A stretch of 64,000 bases of DNA. Source: Xanthostigma xanthostigma (Eukaryota > Arthropoda > Insecta > Raphidioptera > Raphidiidae). The notes below the pieces were generated by a model. It saw only the letters and a program-made list of their open reading frames with translations. It was not told the origin of the DNA and did no database searches. Numbering within the stretch: the stretch's first letter is position 1; each line of letters starts with the position of its first letter. This document shows positions 46,935-58,087 of this stretch, piece by piece. Position numbers and translations under genes: made by a program. Location of the stretch: the NCBI GenBank assembly GCA_963575645.1, contig OY754471.1:31442401-31506400 (forward strand), in the 5' to 3' direction.

Positions 46935-48150
46935 GGATGAAATTAAGGAGGTTGAGCCGTTATACGAAGATAATGAAAAAAATATGAAATAACGTTTTTT
47001 TAATAGATTTTTTTATGACACAATTTTCTGTAAAAAAACCAAAATCATTAGGAGATTTATAAAGTTAAAAATTAAAAAAAACTTTTACATGTAGTCTTAT
47101 GGAAAATATGTCAACCTAGCATGCAAACGGTACATTTTAATTTTTTGCAAATAACCAAATAATGTCAGCAGTTCCGAAAACTAACTATGTAAAGCATCGA
47201 TGTCTTACGTATATTTTAATATTTTTGACGTGATAACGTCTTATAAATTGATGAATCACCAATCTTATAAATTGATAAAACACCGGCTGCATGCACGAAA
47301 AAGTGTAACGTTCCTAAAATCCTAACGTTCCTAACGGTCCTAACGTTCGTAACGCGTAACGTTCCGCCTGACCCTGTGCGTGTTTTTTGCTAATTTCTCG
47401 CTCAATTTAAATCAGATCGGTTTGAAACCAGTCTTAAACGAAAGAGGAGAACATTTTACATAGATTTCGTTTAACAGAATTTGCCTAAACAGTTTTTTTA
47501 TACAAATTTATATAGAAAAATAGCTGTATAAATGCAATGTTGTCTAATGCATGGCGCGACGTGGTCGGTCGTCTTTGTTTGCCGTACATGGAAATTAGAA
47601 GATAACGTATGTCTTGTCTTAACATGAAAACGGCTGCATTTCTAATGTTTAATTCAATTTTTTGACATTAGTATTTTGTGAAATGCAACGCCTTCTAAGT
47701 TAAGTATTGGAATAACTAATTATTATTAGAACATAATACTTTGACAGTTGCAAACGTCACTTTTGACATTTCTTATCATTCCGACACCAAAGATAAGCGG
47801 ATTGAAACCAAATTTTGGGAGGTTTAGGTTATGTATTACGGAATACGTTATCACGTAAAACTATCGTCCGTAAACCGACTTTACAGACAACCAATTTTTT
47901 CAATTTAATTAGGAGACTTTTAATCAATAAAAAAAAATTATTAAACCTTAGCACTTTTCGATTATGGACTTTTATTTTTGACAATTTTAACAATTTTAAC
48001 TGAATTTTCAACTTTTTAATGATTTAATTTTAATTTTTATTACTTCTAATTTCTTTTTTTAATTATTTACTACAAAAAATATGTAAAATACAGATATTTA
48101 CATAAATTTATTTTTTCTAACCTGTGTACAAAAAATTCAAATGTTAGAAT
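46935..48150 (+). repeat. dispersed repeat C, copy 2 (occupied by element M)
   Basis: Two halves, 46935-47226 and 47895-48150, match the continuous copy 1 at 39230-39775 in inverse orientation, split exactly by element M copy 3. Blocks include CTAGCATGCAAACGGTACAT and CCTTAGCACTTTTCGATTAT. Its own class is unknown. Confidence 0.78.
47227..47894 (+). mobile_element. element M, copy 3 (long form, complete, 668 bp)
   Basis: Begins GACGTGATAACGTCTTATAA after a T5 tract and ends TTTACAGACAACCAA before a T6 tract. The uninterrupted copy of repeat C has a single T6 there, so the insertion duplicated at most about five T. The interior includes tandem CCTAACGTTC blocks, TAAACGAAAGAGGAGAACAT and GACACCAAAGATAAGCGGAT. 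No open frame of note on either strand; non-autonomous. The subterminal ACGTGATAACGT occurs inverted near the far end (ACGTTATCACGT at about 47844), with about 38 bp outside it. Confidence 0.82.
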
Positions 48151-48543
48151 GTCGTCGATAACTTATCAATTATCAATCGATCGGTTATCTCCGCCAGGCC
48201 TCTACATGTGTTACCTCTCACCCAACAAACACCTCGGGGTAGGGAGCCGATCTCCTGTTTAAGTACTAAATAGCGACATCTGTTAGAACTTTCTTAAAGC
48301 TACTAGGTCACACGCCGAGACGCAACCGAAATACATTTTGCAGAATTAAATCTATCGCACTATTGTACCATTCAAAAGCTTTTCAAAAGTTATTAGATAG
48401 GTACGTGTTTTTTCTTTTCTTCTTTATCAACGAACTTTCATAGATATTAGGGTAGTACGGGTGGTCTGAGACACCCTGTATATATAAAAAACAGAACAAC
48501 CAAATAGCGTGTTAACTTGGACCCGGTTTATATATTGCTTATA
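48151..48543. other. non-coding stretch
   Basis: Nothing recognisable apart from a mariner-end-like ACACCCTGTATATAT at 48469. Confidence 0.45.
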
Positions 48544-48545
48544 TA

Positions 48546-48999
48546 CAGGGTGTTTGGCACATGAACCGACACAATTTTTTGGGGGGTTCTCGTGGTCATT
48601 GTGATCATTTTAACCCCAATGACTTTTGCCCTGAGTGTCATGGTTAATTTTTTTAAAATGATTTTTAAATTGTTTTTTTCTACTGGTTTTTATTAATACA
48701 CGCACTTGAAAAGTCCATATGGTCTTTTTCCTGATACTATTTGCATAAAATTATGAAACATTTAGAACAAAGAGTCATTCGAGAACTCAATAAATGTATT
48801 TTCGTGTCTCTAGTACCAAAAACAAACAGGTTACGATATTTTGAAGGCAATTTTTAGGCCAATTTTCGAAAATAACTAAAAAAAAAATCGTATCTCGATA
48901 ACTATGCCACTTAAGGCAAAAGTCATTGGGGTTAAAATGATCACAATAACCACGAGAACCCCCAAAAAAATTGTGTCGGTTCATGTGCCAAACACCCTG
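48546..48999. mobile_element. mariner-type MITE, TIRs about 90 bp
   Basis: Ends CAGGGTGTTTGGCACATGAA and its exact complement, continuing through CCGACACAATTTTTTGGGG, TCTCGTGGTCATTGTGATCA and CCCCAATGACTTTTGCC. TA on both sides (48544-48545, 49000-49001). CAGGGTGT termini with TA duplication are typical of insect Tc1/mariner non-autonomous families, and share the first six bases with the autonomous element at 57846. Confidence 0.85.
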
Positions 49000-49001
49000 T
49001 A

Positions 49002-51458
49002 TATCAGCGCCGCTGTTTCAAGTGCATTTTTCATTCTATCCGAGAAATGAGTTTTTCCCTCAGTAGCGTGTTCTGTTGTAACTTGTAATACCTATTGTAA
49101 GCTGGTGACAGTGATGTCCGCAGTTGCGGTAGTGTTTTGTTTGACCGCATTGTGCTCTTCAACGCAGCATGATATTGGCTACACTGATAATACGATATCA
49201 CAACAATATGCCTGCATAATATACTGCAAATCTACATCCCTATGTACATTTGAAAGCTGATGACATGTAGAAATCGTTCTGAAGTAGAATTGCCCCGCTT
49301 AGTACAATTGCACTGAAATCATACTATTGGAGTTCCTAATTCAAAAAAATACTTCTAATAAAATTATAATTAATTATTTATATATCATCTAGATTGCACG
49401 TGATTAATCTAGATACCGTACTGTACGGGCCGAAGCCAAGTATTAGCATTAGCATGTTCATTACGTAGGTGTAAGTTTATCTAATAAATTGATCCGCTAA
49501 GTCATCAGTAACCTTATTGGGGAAAATCGGTGCATGCACAAAAGAGATATATGCTATAATGTTGTTTTTTTTATATAATATTGGTATACTTTTCATAACG
49601 GTTTATTGTTCAATTTATTTTTACAAGAAAGTTTAAAAAAATATTTTTTCTAAACTTTATAGAATCTTTTGAAAATAAATAAAAATCATCTGTTCTTTTG
49701 TTCTGTAGATCTTTCAGAAAGAAATTAGTTAAGTATGCGTAGGTTAATTTTTAAAACATATTACGTAGGTAACCGTACAAACGAATAGCAAATATCATAT
49801 TATTTAATACTAACCGTTATCCGCGTCAACGCATGCGATAACAGAAATTTTATTTTCTTTATTATACTATGTCAAATGTCAATGTATTTTGGAATGTTGG
49901 AGTGGTCCCGTCGCCCAATTGGCTGGAATTTTATGTGTTGCATTAAGAATCTTCTTAACTATATTAGAGGTGTTTAGTAATGTGTTTTTTTGTATTTTTT
50001 TACTATAGATATGGAAGAAATCTTAAAAGAATTTTGTATCCACATTCCATAATCTTCAGGTTCGTCACCATTATACAAGGGATATGTACTTGTGAAGCAT
50101 ATAAAAAGTATAACTGCGTCTCAGTCCATTAAATCATGAAAATGGTGATTACAGTGCGAACAGAGTATGTAATTGTACACGGAAAGCACAGCCTTTTATA
50201 TGCGGCTGACTAGTATTTAGACATTACGATGACATAGTAGCTTTTATATTTGCCAACAGTGACGGTTTGGCTCCTCCAAGAATATCAATTATAAGAACAA
50301 TTATTAATTTAATAGAATACTAGAAGGTCTTGGTATTTTTTGTGCTTCTTAGTCTCTTTGTTTCAGCAGGAACTCAGAACTAGAATCGTGTATTTGTATC
50401 AAGGAGAACTATATCAGGCTTTGAAGCTGAGAGTTGTTTCAATATTTATTATTACTTACTATTATTATAAACTCCAGAGTATTAGTTACACACTTTCAAA
50501 GTGATAGTAATTTTCACATATTCTTTCATTCGGGAAGAAATAGCAGCTTCTGTGAATTTTCTTTATGAACGATCTAAAATACTATCTGCTAGTTAACTTT
50601 TTCAGTGATTTGTTATATTTTTCAGCATTTGTAGTAACTATGCAGAATTACAGTGTGGTAGAGTGTTAAGTATAAGCGTATAAGCGATTAACAGTATCTT
50701 GAATCTTGGTTATAGAACACACAACCGGAAAGCTGATTGCACGGAACACTAATTGTGCAACTATCGCTTGTAAGTGACCGATTTTTTTTCGAAATAAAAT
50801 GATTAAAATGACGAATTCTCTTTGACTAAATTAAGGAAGACTTTATGTTTCTCTTTTTCAAACGGTGTAGAAAATTTCATGTTGGCAGCAATCTTTTGTC
50901 AGAATGGAACAAAAAAGAAAACGCAAACAAAGTTTAATTCATTCGTCTACAATCGTAAATACTTTTTAAATTGAATTAGTAATTCCATGTTGTTTGTTCT
51001 ATTTATAACAAATTCTGTTATTTTATTATTTTCATTGTTGTTAATTCAGTTACGCATAAAAGAAAAATACGTACTTACGTCAGTAGAATTTTGTTTTCAT
51101 ATCAAATATGATAATTTTACATTAGTTGTTTTTTGTTGTTGTTATATTTAAAAGATGTGAATAATGCGGGGGATTAATACGTTTCATCGTCATCACCTTT
51201 TTATCCCTGTCTCATCTCGTTGTCATTTCATATAATATATAGTTTTTACTAATTGCAATTCAGCATATGGTTATATGAATTCTGTTTTCTATCATTACCG
51301 TTTATCTTTTCAGGCTTCCGAACCTCAAAAGGAAAATAAACGAAATACATTTTTAAAAATAAGATTTTATTAGTTGCTAATAAAAATAAACTAAAAAGTT
51401 AAAAAAAATAAATAAAAGAAAAAAAAAATTTTTTTAATCAAGCTTTTATTAGTTAATA
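49002..51458. other. AT-rich non-coding stretch
   Basis: No exon recognised. A degraded inverse unit of the GCGCATGCGC repeat (GTGCATGCACAAAAGAGATA) lies at about 49530. Confidence 0.5.
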
Positions 51459-51659
51459 AAAACCGGTCAAGTGTGAATCGGACTCGCACACGAAGGGTTC
51501 CGTACACTATGTACTTTTTAAATACTTTTGTAAAAGAAATAAGAGAGGCGCTATAACAATATGTAAACAGTGGGAGTATGCAAGTAGTTCGAGAATTTCA
51601 AGGCGTGAAATTTTATATAATTCACCCCGGCGTTTTTATATTATAAAAACTTTTTTAAC

Positions 51660-52020
51660 AAAAATTTCTTGTAGAATAAAATAATATAAAGCTTTTGATA
51701 AATATACCATTATATCAAATAACAACGTTATGGAAAATATCTCTGTTGCGCATGCGCCGATTTCCCAAAAAAAAAAAGTACAAAACTTTAGAATAATAAA
51801 CCATTATGAAAAATACACCATTATTATATAAAAACAATGTTATAGCATATATCTCTTCTGCGCATGCGCCGCCTTTCCCCCTAAAACTTTTTACAAAACT
51901 TTCTTTTAAAATAGAATAATAAACCATTATGACATATGTATATACTATTATTATATAAAACAACGTCATTGCATATATTTCTTTTGCGCATGCGCCAATT
52001 TTTCCCAAAAAAATTTACAA
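51660..52020. repeat. tandem array, about 115-bp unit with GCGCATGCGC
   Basis: Three units with TGCGCATGCGCC at 51747-51758, 51859-51870 and 51985-51996 (spacing 112 and 126). Each is followed by a C/A-rich TTTCCCAAAAA-like tract and preceded by TATTATTATATAAAA. The minus-strand open frame here is an artefact of the array. Confidence 0.8.
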
Positions 52021-52079
52021 AACCTCGAGGTACAGAACCCTAAAAACGAACTAAAAAGTTAAAAATAATTTTATTTCGG

Positions 52080-52235
52080 GTAGAAATAAGTCGTTTTATA
52101 CGTAATTATCTCAAGTTTTAAAATAAAAGCGTTTTACATCGTCTTTTTTTCTATCTTGCTAATAAAATGTAACACGCTTTTATTTGAAGCTTGAGACTGT
52201 AATAAGTACGTATAAAACGACTGTCAAGACTCTTG
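52080..52235. repeat. hairpin within the CCGGTCAAGTG element
   Basis: AGTCGTTTTATACGTAATTA and AAAATAAAAGCGTTTTACAT pair with ATGTAACACGCTTTTATTTG and AAGTACGTATAAAACGACT. Confidence 0.6.
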
Positions 52236-52509
52236 GGAATCAAAACCTATTGAGTACTTCCCGTTGATCTAGAATCACAAAACTTGGCAAGAAGCAATGC
52301 CTTATAGCAAAGGTAAAGGGAAAAATCCGAAAACCGTAAATTTGTAGTTACATAAAAAAAAATTTGAAAAGAAGTTTGACCCTGCAGGCCATCCCTGTAA
52401 CTTCCCGCTATTTTCGAGTTCAAAACGCTCTAAAATATATAAAATATAGCACAAAGTTTATTTTTTAGCTCTTCGAGCTCAAAAAAAAAACACTTTGTTA
52501 CGAAATTTT

Positions 52510-53130
52510 CGTTCACGGTATCTCATGAACAAATGAACCGATTTTGATGCGATTTGCGGCAGTTGGCGCAATTTTTTAACCTAAAGAAGTAATTTATTAC
52601 AGAAAAATCGATCTCATAGGAATTTTACGAGTAATTTAAAAAAAAAAGTTTTTTACAAATTTTTCGTTCACGATATCTCGTGAACAAATGAGCCGATTTT
52701 GATGCGGTTTGCGGCGATGGACGCAGTTTTTTTAACCTAAGAAAGTAAATTATTACAAAAGAATCGATTTGATAAGAATTTTACGAGTAATTTTAAACAA
52801 TTACTTTTTTCCTAATTTTTCGTTCACGTTATCTCATGAACAAATGAACCAATTTTGATTTTGTTTGCGGCGATCGACGCAGTTTTCTTTGCCTAAGAAA
52901 GTAATTTATTACAAAAAAATTGATCTGACAACAATTTTAAGTCATTATAAAAAAACACTTTTTTACGATTTTTTCGTTCACGGTATCTCGTGAACAAATT
53001 AACCGATTTTGATGCGGTTTGCGGAAATCGACGCAGTTTGTTAAGGAGAAGAGCTGATTAGATTTTGGAATTAATCGGATGAGTAGTTTAGAAAATATTT
53101 TACAAAAACAAATTTTTAAAAATTTTTGAA
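52510..53130 (+). repeat. tandem array, unit about 155 bp
   Basis: Four units start CGTTCACGGTATCTCATGAA at 52510, 52675, 52821 and 52975, with ATGAACCGATTTTGATGCGG, TTTGCGGCGATCGACGCAG and an AAGTAATTTATTACAAAAA block. Confidence 0.8.
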
Positions 53131-54031
53131 ACTTGTTTTTTTAAGATTTCTCAAAATTTTCTGGGCCGAATCATTTCAAATTTTCAGGAAGTCTAAGTTC
53201 ACTAAGATTACGTCAGATGCCGCAAACCGCGTTTCAGTCGGAAACTCCGTTCAAAAGATATAAAAGGTTTACAAACATACATACATACACACACACACAC
53301 ACACCAATACATACAGCCCTACGGACATCATCGCCAAAATAGTTTCAATAGCTTCCTAGGACCTCAAAACGTCGAGATCTGGCGAAAACTCGATTTTCGA
53401 AAATCGGGGTGAAACCAATAACTTCCCGATTTTTGAAAAAAAAAATTTTTTTTTATAGCGGGAAGTTAAAATGTTTTTAAACCGCAACAACATACTACAC
53501 ACGTACACCGTAACAGTTCTATACAGCAAAATATGAGAACTCTCGCATACAACACAATACGTACACTAGGCTATCAGATATAGTCACGAGTTACAATACA
53601 GTTCAGTAGTCCATCTGAACTCATTGCAATCACAAGCTCAGTTGGGAAACTGACAACAGTTTTATAACGGCTAAGCAGGGAAAAATCTTCGAAACTCGAT
53701 TCCCGTGATGGATGAACTATTTATATATCTACAAGTTTGTACGAAATCCTCGGTGCGCGAGACCGACTTGCACTCTGCCGGTTTTTTTTTAAGACTTAAG
53801 CCGCTAACGCTGCACAAGTACTTCCATCTTGTAAGGGATGCCGCTAGAAAATGTTTCAACGGGATATAAAATAATATGCTCATTTCTGTTTAAGTAGTTT
53901 TCACGCGCGACAACTTTCTACGAATTTCATTGTTGTGCCTTTTGTGGTTTGGTAATCAATAGTGAAACACAACCTGGCAGGTCTCGAATCGTTTCACCGT
54001 CCTCAACCGAACCCGACACACAACTTTGTTA

Positions 54032-54480
54032 TTAGTATATTTGCCATATTGGCGGATGGTGAGACCTGTGTCGCATCAAAAATTCTCGACGTTTCATAGC
54101 CTCCTGAACAATTTGGCACCATTTTTGGAAATATCTATCTACCTATATGTATTCGCACGATAACTCTAGAAAGACTTAATTGATTTAAACGAAATTTTGT
54201 CCAAATAAGAACCGCACAAAAATAATTTAAAATGGGTCTAAACGGACAATTTTAAGAGTGAAATTTAGGGGTGATAGAATTTTCAGGCTAAAAAATCCTG
54301 AAAAAATTCACAAAATCGCATCAAAATTGAAATTGAGCCCTTTAGTAAACAATAAAATTTTAATAAAATCGGTCCGATAAGACCAGACTTACAACTGTTA
54401 TGAAAATACTAGTCTTCCGATATTGGTTTGTTTACTGAAGGGTGTATTTAATTTGGTATAGATGTTGAACTGATAATATT
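54032..54480 (-). repeat. repeat B, copy 5
   Basis: Starts TTAGTATATTTGCCATATTG, with GGCGGATGGTGAGACC, CGACGTTTCATAGCC, CCATTTTTGGAAATATCTA and GCCCTTTAGTAAACAATAAA; ends in a GAAGGGTGTATTTAATTTGG block also seen beside copies 1 and 4. It is the longest inverse copy. Confidence 0.7.
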
Positions 54481-54719
54481 ATTGACATTAAGAAAAAATA
54501 AAAATAAAAAGATTTATCAAGGGCTTCATTTGTTTTGTCTAAGTTAAGTTCACAGGGTTTGGTACTGCAATCAGAGTGTTTTCTAAGCTACACTCTATAT
54601 TTTTTTCGACGAAATCAGAAAGAAGACTTCATTTTGAGCATTCTTATAATAAACCATTGAATGGGGCCTAAAATATCTGAGGTCAAAGATTGAGAATAAG
54701 ACAATTTTTGACGTGATAA

Positions 54720-54865
54720 CGTCTTATAAATTGATGAATCACGTCAAAATAAAAAGATGAATGACCTAGCTGTCGACCCACCTATGTAAATAAAAAAAAA
54801 AAAAAAAGATGAAACATCGGCTGCATGCACGAAAAAGTGTAACGCCTAACGTTCCTAACGTTACT
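54720..54865 (+). mobile_element. element M, copy 4 (partial, with a poly(A) insert)
   Basis: GACGTGATAACGTCTTATAA is followed by ATTGATGAA. Then comes a 60-bp insert ending in an A15 run and a second GATGAA, after which M resumes ACATCGGCTGCATGCACGAA and stops at GTTACTAAGTG. The GACAACCAA end is missing. The insert (CTAGCTGTCGACCCACCTAT, then poly(A), flanked by GATGAA on each side) looks like a very short retroposed 3' end with a 6-bp duplication. Confidence 0.65.
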
Positions 54866-54869
54866 AAGT

Positions 54870-55532
54870 GAGCGACTAGAATGCCTTCGGTAATTTTGAA
54901 GCAGATATCATCAACCGATTGAGATGAAAATTTGTATAAGCGTTTAGTTTGAATGACAATGAATAGTTAGCTGTGTGACGTCACTCTAAATCCAATATGG
55001 CGGACTTCTAAAGATGGCGGAAATGCCTTCGGTAATTTTGAAGCAGATATCATCAACCGATTGAGATGAAAATTTGTATACACGTTTAGTTTGAATGACA
55101 ATGCATGGTTAGCTGTGTGACGTCACTATAAATCCAATATGGCGGACTTCTAAAGATGGCGGACTAATTTTATTATGCTTTCCTACAATATGGGTATCAA
55201 ATGAAAGGGCTTGCTGAGAATAACTCGAAAAATAAAGTGACGTCACTCTAAATCCAAAATGGCGGACTTCTAAAGATGGCGGACTAATTTTATTATGCTT
55301 TCCTACAATATGGGTATCAAATGAAAGGGCTTGCTGAGAATGACTCGAAAAATAAAGTGACGTCACTCTAAATCCAATATGGCGGACTTCTAAAGATGGC
55401 GGACTAATTTTATTATGCTTTCCTACAATATGGGTATCAAATGAAAGGACTTGCTGAGAATAACTCGAAAATAAAGTGACGTCAGTCTAAAACCAATATG
55501 GCGGACTTTTAAAGATGGCGGACTAAGTTTTT
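54870..55532. repeat. minisatellite, 142- then 120-bp units, with TGACGTCA and ATGGCGGAC
   Basis: Two 142-bp units (with ATGCCTTCGGTAATTTTGAA and ATCATCAACCGATTGAGATG) are followed by three and a half exact 120-bp units (ACTAATTTTATTATGCTTTC, TATGGGTATCAAATGAAAGG, TTGCTGAGAATAACTCGAAA). Every unit contains TGACGTCA (54976, 55118, 55238, 55358, 55477), CCAATATGGCGGACTT and AAGATGGCGGA. The array is cut by element M copy 5. Minus-strand open frames here are artefacts of the repeat. Confidence 0.9.
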
Positions 55533-55722
55533 GACGTGATAACGTCTTATAAATTGATGAAACACCAGCTGCACGCAAGAAAAAGTGTAACGTTCCGTAA
55601 CGTTCCGCCTGACCCTGTGCGTGCAAGCGAGAGCGCAGTAATGTATTATTAAATATGATATTCGAGCGGAATACGTTATCACGTAAAACTATCGTCCGTA
55701 AACCGACTTTACAGACAACCAA
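55533..55722 (+). mobile_element. element M, copy 5 (short form, complete)
   Basis: GACGTGATAACGTCTTATAA to CTTTACAGACAACCAA, 190 bp, between GTTTTT and TTTTTTTT. The interior is reduced to GAAACACCAGCTGCACGC, CCGCCTGACCCTGTGCGTGC, AAGCGAGAGCGCAGTAATG and CGAGCGGAATACGTTATCAC. Confidence 0.78.
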
Positions 55723-56344
55723 TTTTTTTTAAAGGTTTTGAAAAGTTCGAAACCCTACCTACCTGTCTGTCGGTTCTGTGGATCAAATTTAGTGTTTTTG
55801 ATCCACTTTTAAATTAAACTGCAATGTACACAGTAAAAAAATAAATAAAAGTAGAAAATAATTTTTTATCAGATAATTTTCAACATTTGTAAAAAAAATC
55901 ATCGAGTACTCATAAAAATAGGTGGATAATATTTTATAAGCGCCCGTTGCTATTTTTTTAAATGTATTTTAAATTAAAAAATATAATATTTTATACTTTA
56001 GTAAAAAATAAAATTTTTTAATTTTTTTTTTACTTAGTGTACCTATAATTTTGGTATTTCTTCAATTTTAAACTATTCAAACTATCCGTTAAGATTTTAT
56101 GCTCCAGTTCCTAAGCCTCGCCATTTTGACACGTTTTTATTGACTTGCTTTCTTGTCTATCTGGCTGTTTAGTACAAATTTTGCAATTGATATTAAACCA
56201 ACTTCCCGTTGAGTCAGACTAAGCTTGTGCTATCTGTCTGTCTGTCTTTCTGTCCCAGCTTTAAAAGGCTGTTTATTATTTTTTAGTCTTATAATTGATA
56301 TGAATAATTTATATAAAATTCAAAACCAGAAAACAAAAAACTAA
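55723..56344. other. AT-rich non-coding stretch
   Basis: No gene recognised. A short T/G-rich CTGTCTGTCTGTCTTTCTGT tract lies at 56237. Confidence 0.5.
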
Positions 56345-56500
56345 AACAGTACGTTTTTATGAACTAAAAAATGCAGAATAATTTGACAAGTTACAACCCA
56401 ATTAGTTTTAAATAAAAAGTGTAGGGTGCATTTATGTTAATACTAATTTTATTGTCAAATTATTTTGCATTTTTTAGTTCATAAAAAAGTGCTGCTTTAA
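56345..56500. repeat. hairpin, arms about 48 bp
   Basis: AAACAGTACGTTTTTATGAA, CTAAAAAATGCAGAATAATT and TGACAA pair with TTGTCAAATTATTTTGCATT and TTTTAGTTCATAAAAAAGTG. Confidence 0.7.
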
Positions 56501-56800
56501 TTTTCTACTAAAGTTTTGTAAAAACGTGTTGTTTTAGTTTTATTAATTAAACTATAATTTTATTTGAAAATATACATACCTAATAATCTATTTAAAAATA
56601 TGTTTACGATTCATTGTTCTGATAAATTTTTGAATAATCTGATCATATAAATATGTAAAATGATGATAATGTATACAGATTTAAAATTTTAAACGGTTGT
56701 ACTAGTATGAAAAATTGCATTTACGCGTGTAAAAAATCTGCACAACAATAATGTATAGTACTACGCGTGGAGCTGACATACGTACTGTTGTATATTAGTA

Positions 56801-57344
56801 TCTTAAAAAAAAAAGTAAAAACTTCGTTCTGTGCTAAATTCAAAAATTTGAGGCGACTGAATCTCAAGATTATAACTTAAAAAAAAGAATTTCGAGGCAG
56901 ACAAGAAATTGAAATCAAGCTCGAAATTCTGCGCCTAAGACGTCGAAAAACAATGAATTTCGAGGCAGACAAGGAATTGAAATCCAACCTCGAAATTCTG
57001 TGCGTATAAAAGCTACAAGAGCAATAGCAAAAAAAAAATGCAAAGACGGTGTTCGCATAACTCCTTTAGTTACCACTAAAAAAACGCCGTCTGAGCACTT
57101 TTTTTTGCTGTTGCTCTTGTAGCTTTTATAAGCACAGAATTTCGAGGTTGGATTTCAATTCCTTGTCTGCCTCGAAATTCATTTTTTTCGACATCTTAGG
57201 CACAGAATTTCGAGCTTGATTTCAATTTCTTGTCTGCCTCGAAATTCTTTTTTTTTAAGTTATAATCTTGAGATCCAGTCGCCTCAAGTTTTTGAATTTA
57301 GCACAGAACGAAGTTTTTACTTCTCCGAAGTTTTTTTTTTAAGA
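56801..57344. repeat. long palindrome with internal direct repeats (arms about 255 bp)
   Basis: Arms carry AGTAAAAACTTCGTTCTGTG, two tandem units with GAATTTCGAGGCAGACAAG and CTCGAAATTCTG, then AAGCTACAAGAGCAATAGCA. The right arm is the complement throughout, around a loop near 57058-57085 (AACTCCTTTAGTTACCACTA). The palindrome is nearly perfect in places, so it is probably a recent foldback-type insertion. TCTTAAAAAAAAAA forms the outer end. Confidence 0.8.
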
Positions 57345-57845
57345 TTTCACATCTTTTTCCAAAGTGTGAGACATTATTTTTATTTTTCCTCCAAAATAAT
57401 CATATGTGCATATAGATAAATGTTAAAAGAAATGTTAAAAATGTAAATAAAAAAAGGATTGTTTGAAAACCAATTTCTTATTCACGATAAAAATATATAT
57501 TGTTGAAACTGCGATCTAATGGGTTTTTTTTTATCGATGTAACTTACCGCGTCTATAATAACGTACAGATACAACTACACGATCTAAAAAAAAAATAAAT
57601 AATAATCACCGCGATTCCAAAAATATCGAAGGATCTCAAAACGGAAAGAACAGTGGTTTTTGACCTAAACTAGTAGGTATGTTTCATTCCCCACTTGTTG
57701 GTTGGAATGGTAAAACAATTAAGAAAATAAAAAAAAATTAAAAATTAAAAAATAAATAAAAATATATGAAAAAAAAATTGAGAAAATAAAATAAAAATAA
57801 AAAAAAAATTAAAAAAATAAAAAAAAATTAAAAAAAATAAAAATA
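57345..57845. other. non-coding stretch ending in an A-rich simple repeat
   Basis: 57716-57844 is a degenerate (A)nT tract (AAAATAAAAAAAAATTAAAA); the rest is AT-rich. Confidence 0.6.
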
Positions 57846-58087
57846 CAGGGTATCCCATAAGTCGACGTCCAAACGAAGAGAGGTGATGGAGGAGGTCATT
57901 TCCTATCAAAATAACCATAAATGTGGTTACCCAATTGTTTACGGTTCGAAAGTTATTTCAATTTATGTATTTTTCTCTGAAATCGTGTTATAGTGCTTAT
58001 ACTAAAAATTGATTATAAAAAATCTATGAGTTGTTTGGTTGATTTTTTTTTTAATAGGATCCTGAAGGGTCTGCCTTTCCAAAAAAA

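Larger units (their letters stand above)
51459..53785. mobile_element. large repeat with inverted CCGGTCAAGTG-type ends
   Basis: Left end AAAACCGGTCAAGTGTGAAT, CGGACTCGCACACGAAGGGT; right end, inverted, AAAACCGGCAGAGTGCAAGT, CGGTCTCGCGCACCG. This CCGGCCAAGTGCGAGTCGG-type terminus is a very common insect interspersed repeat. The 2.3-kb interior holds two tandem arrays (51660-52020 and 52510-53130), a (CA)n tract at 53287-53302 and repeated ACTTCCCG blocks, but no transposase. Confidence 0.6.

Noticed and set aside
54720..54740. TGACGTGATAACGTCA-like palindrome in element M as a CREB or bZIP operator
   Set aside because: The palindrome is at the element's end in every copy and is better explained as a transposition signal than as a host regulatory site.
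55109..55722. Minus-strand repetitive open frames
   Set aside because: 120 is divisible by three, so the minisatellite stays open by itself; not evidence of coding.
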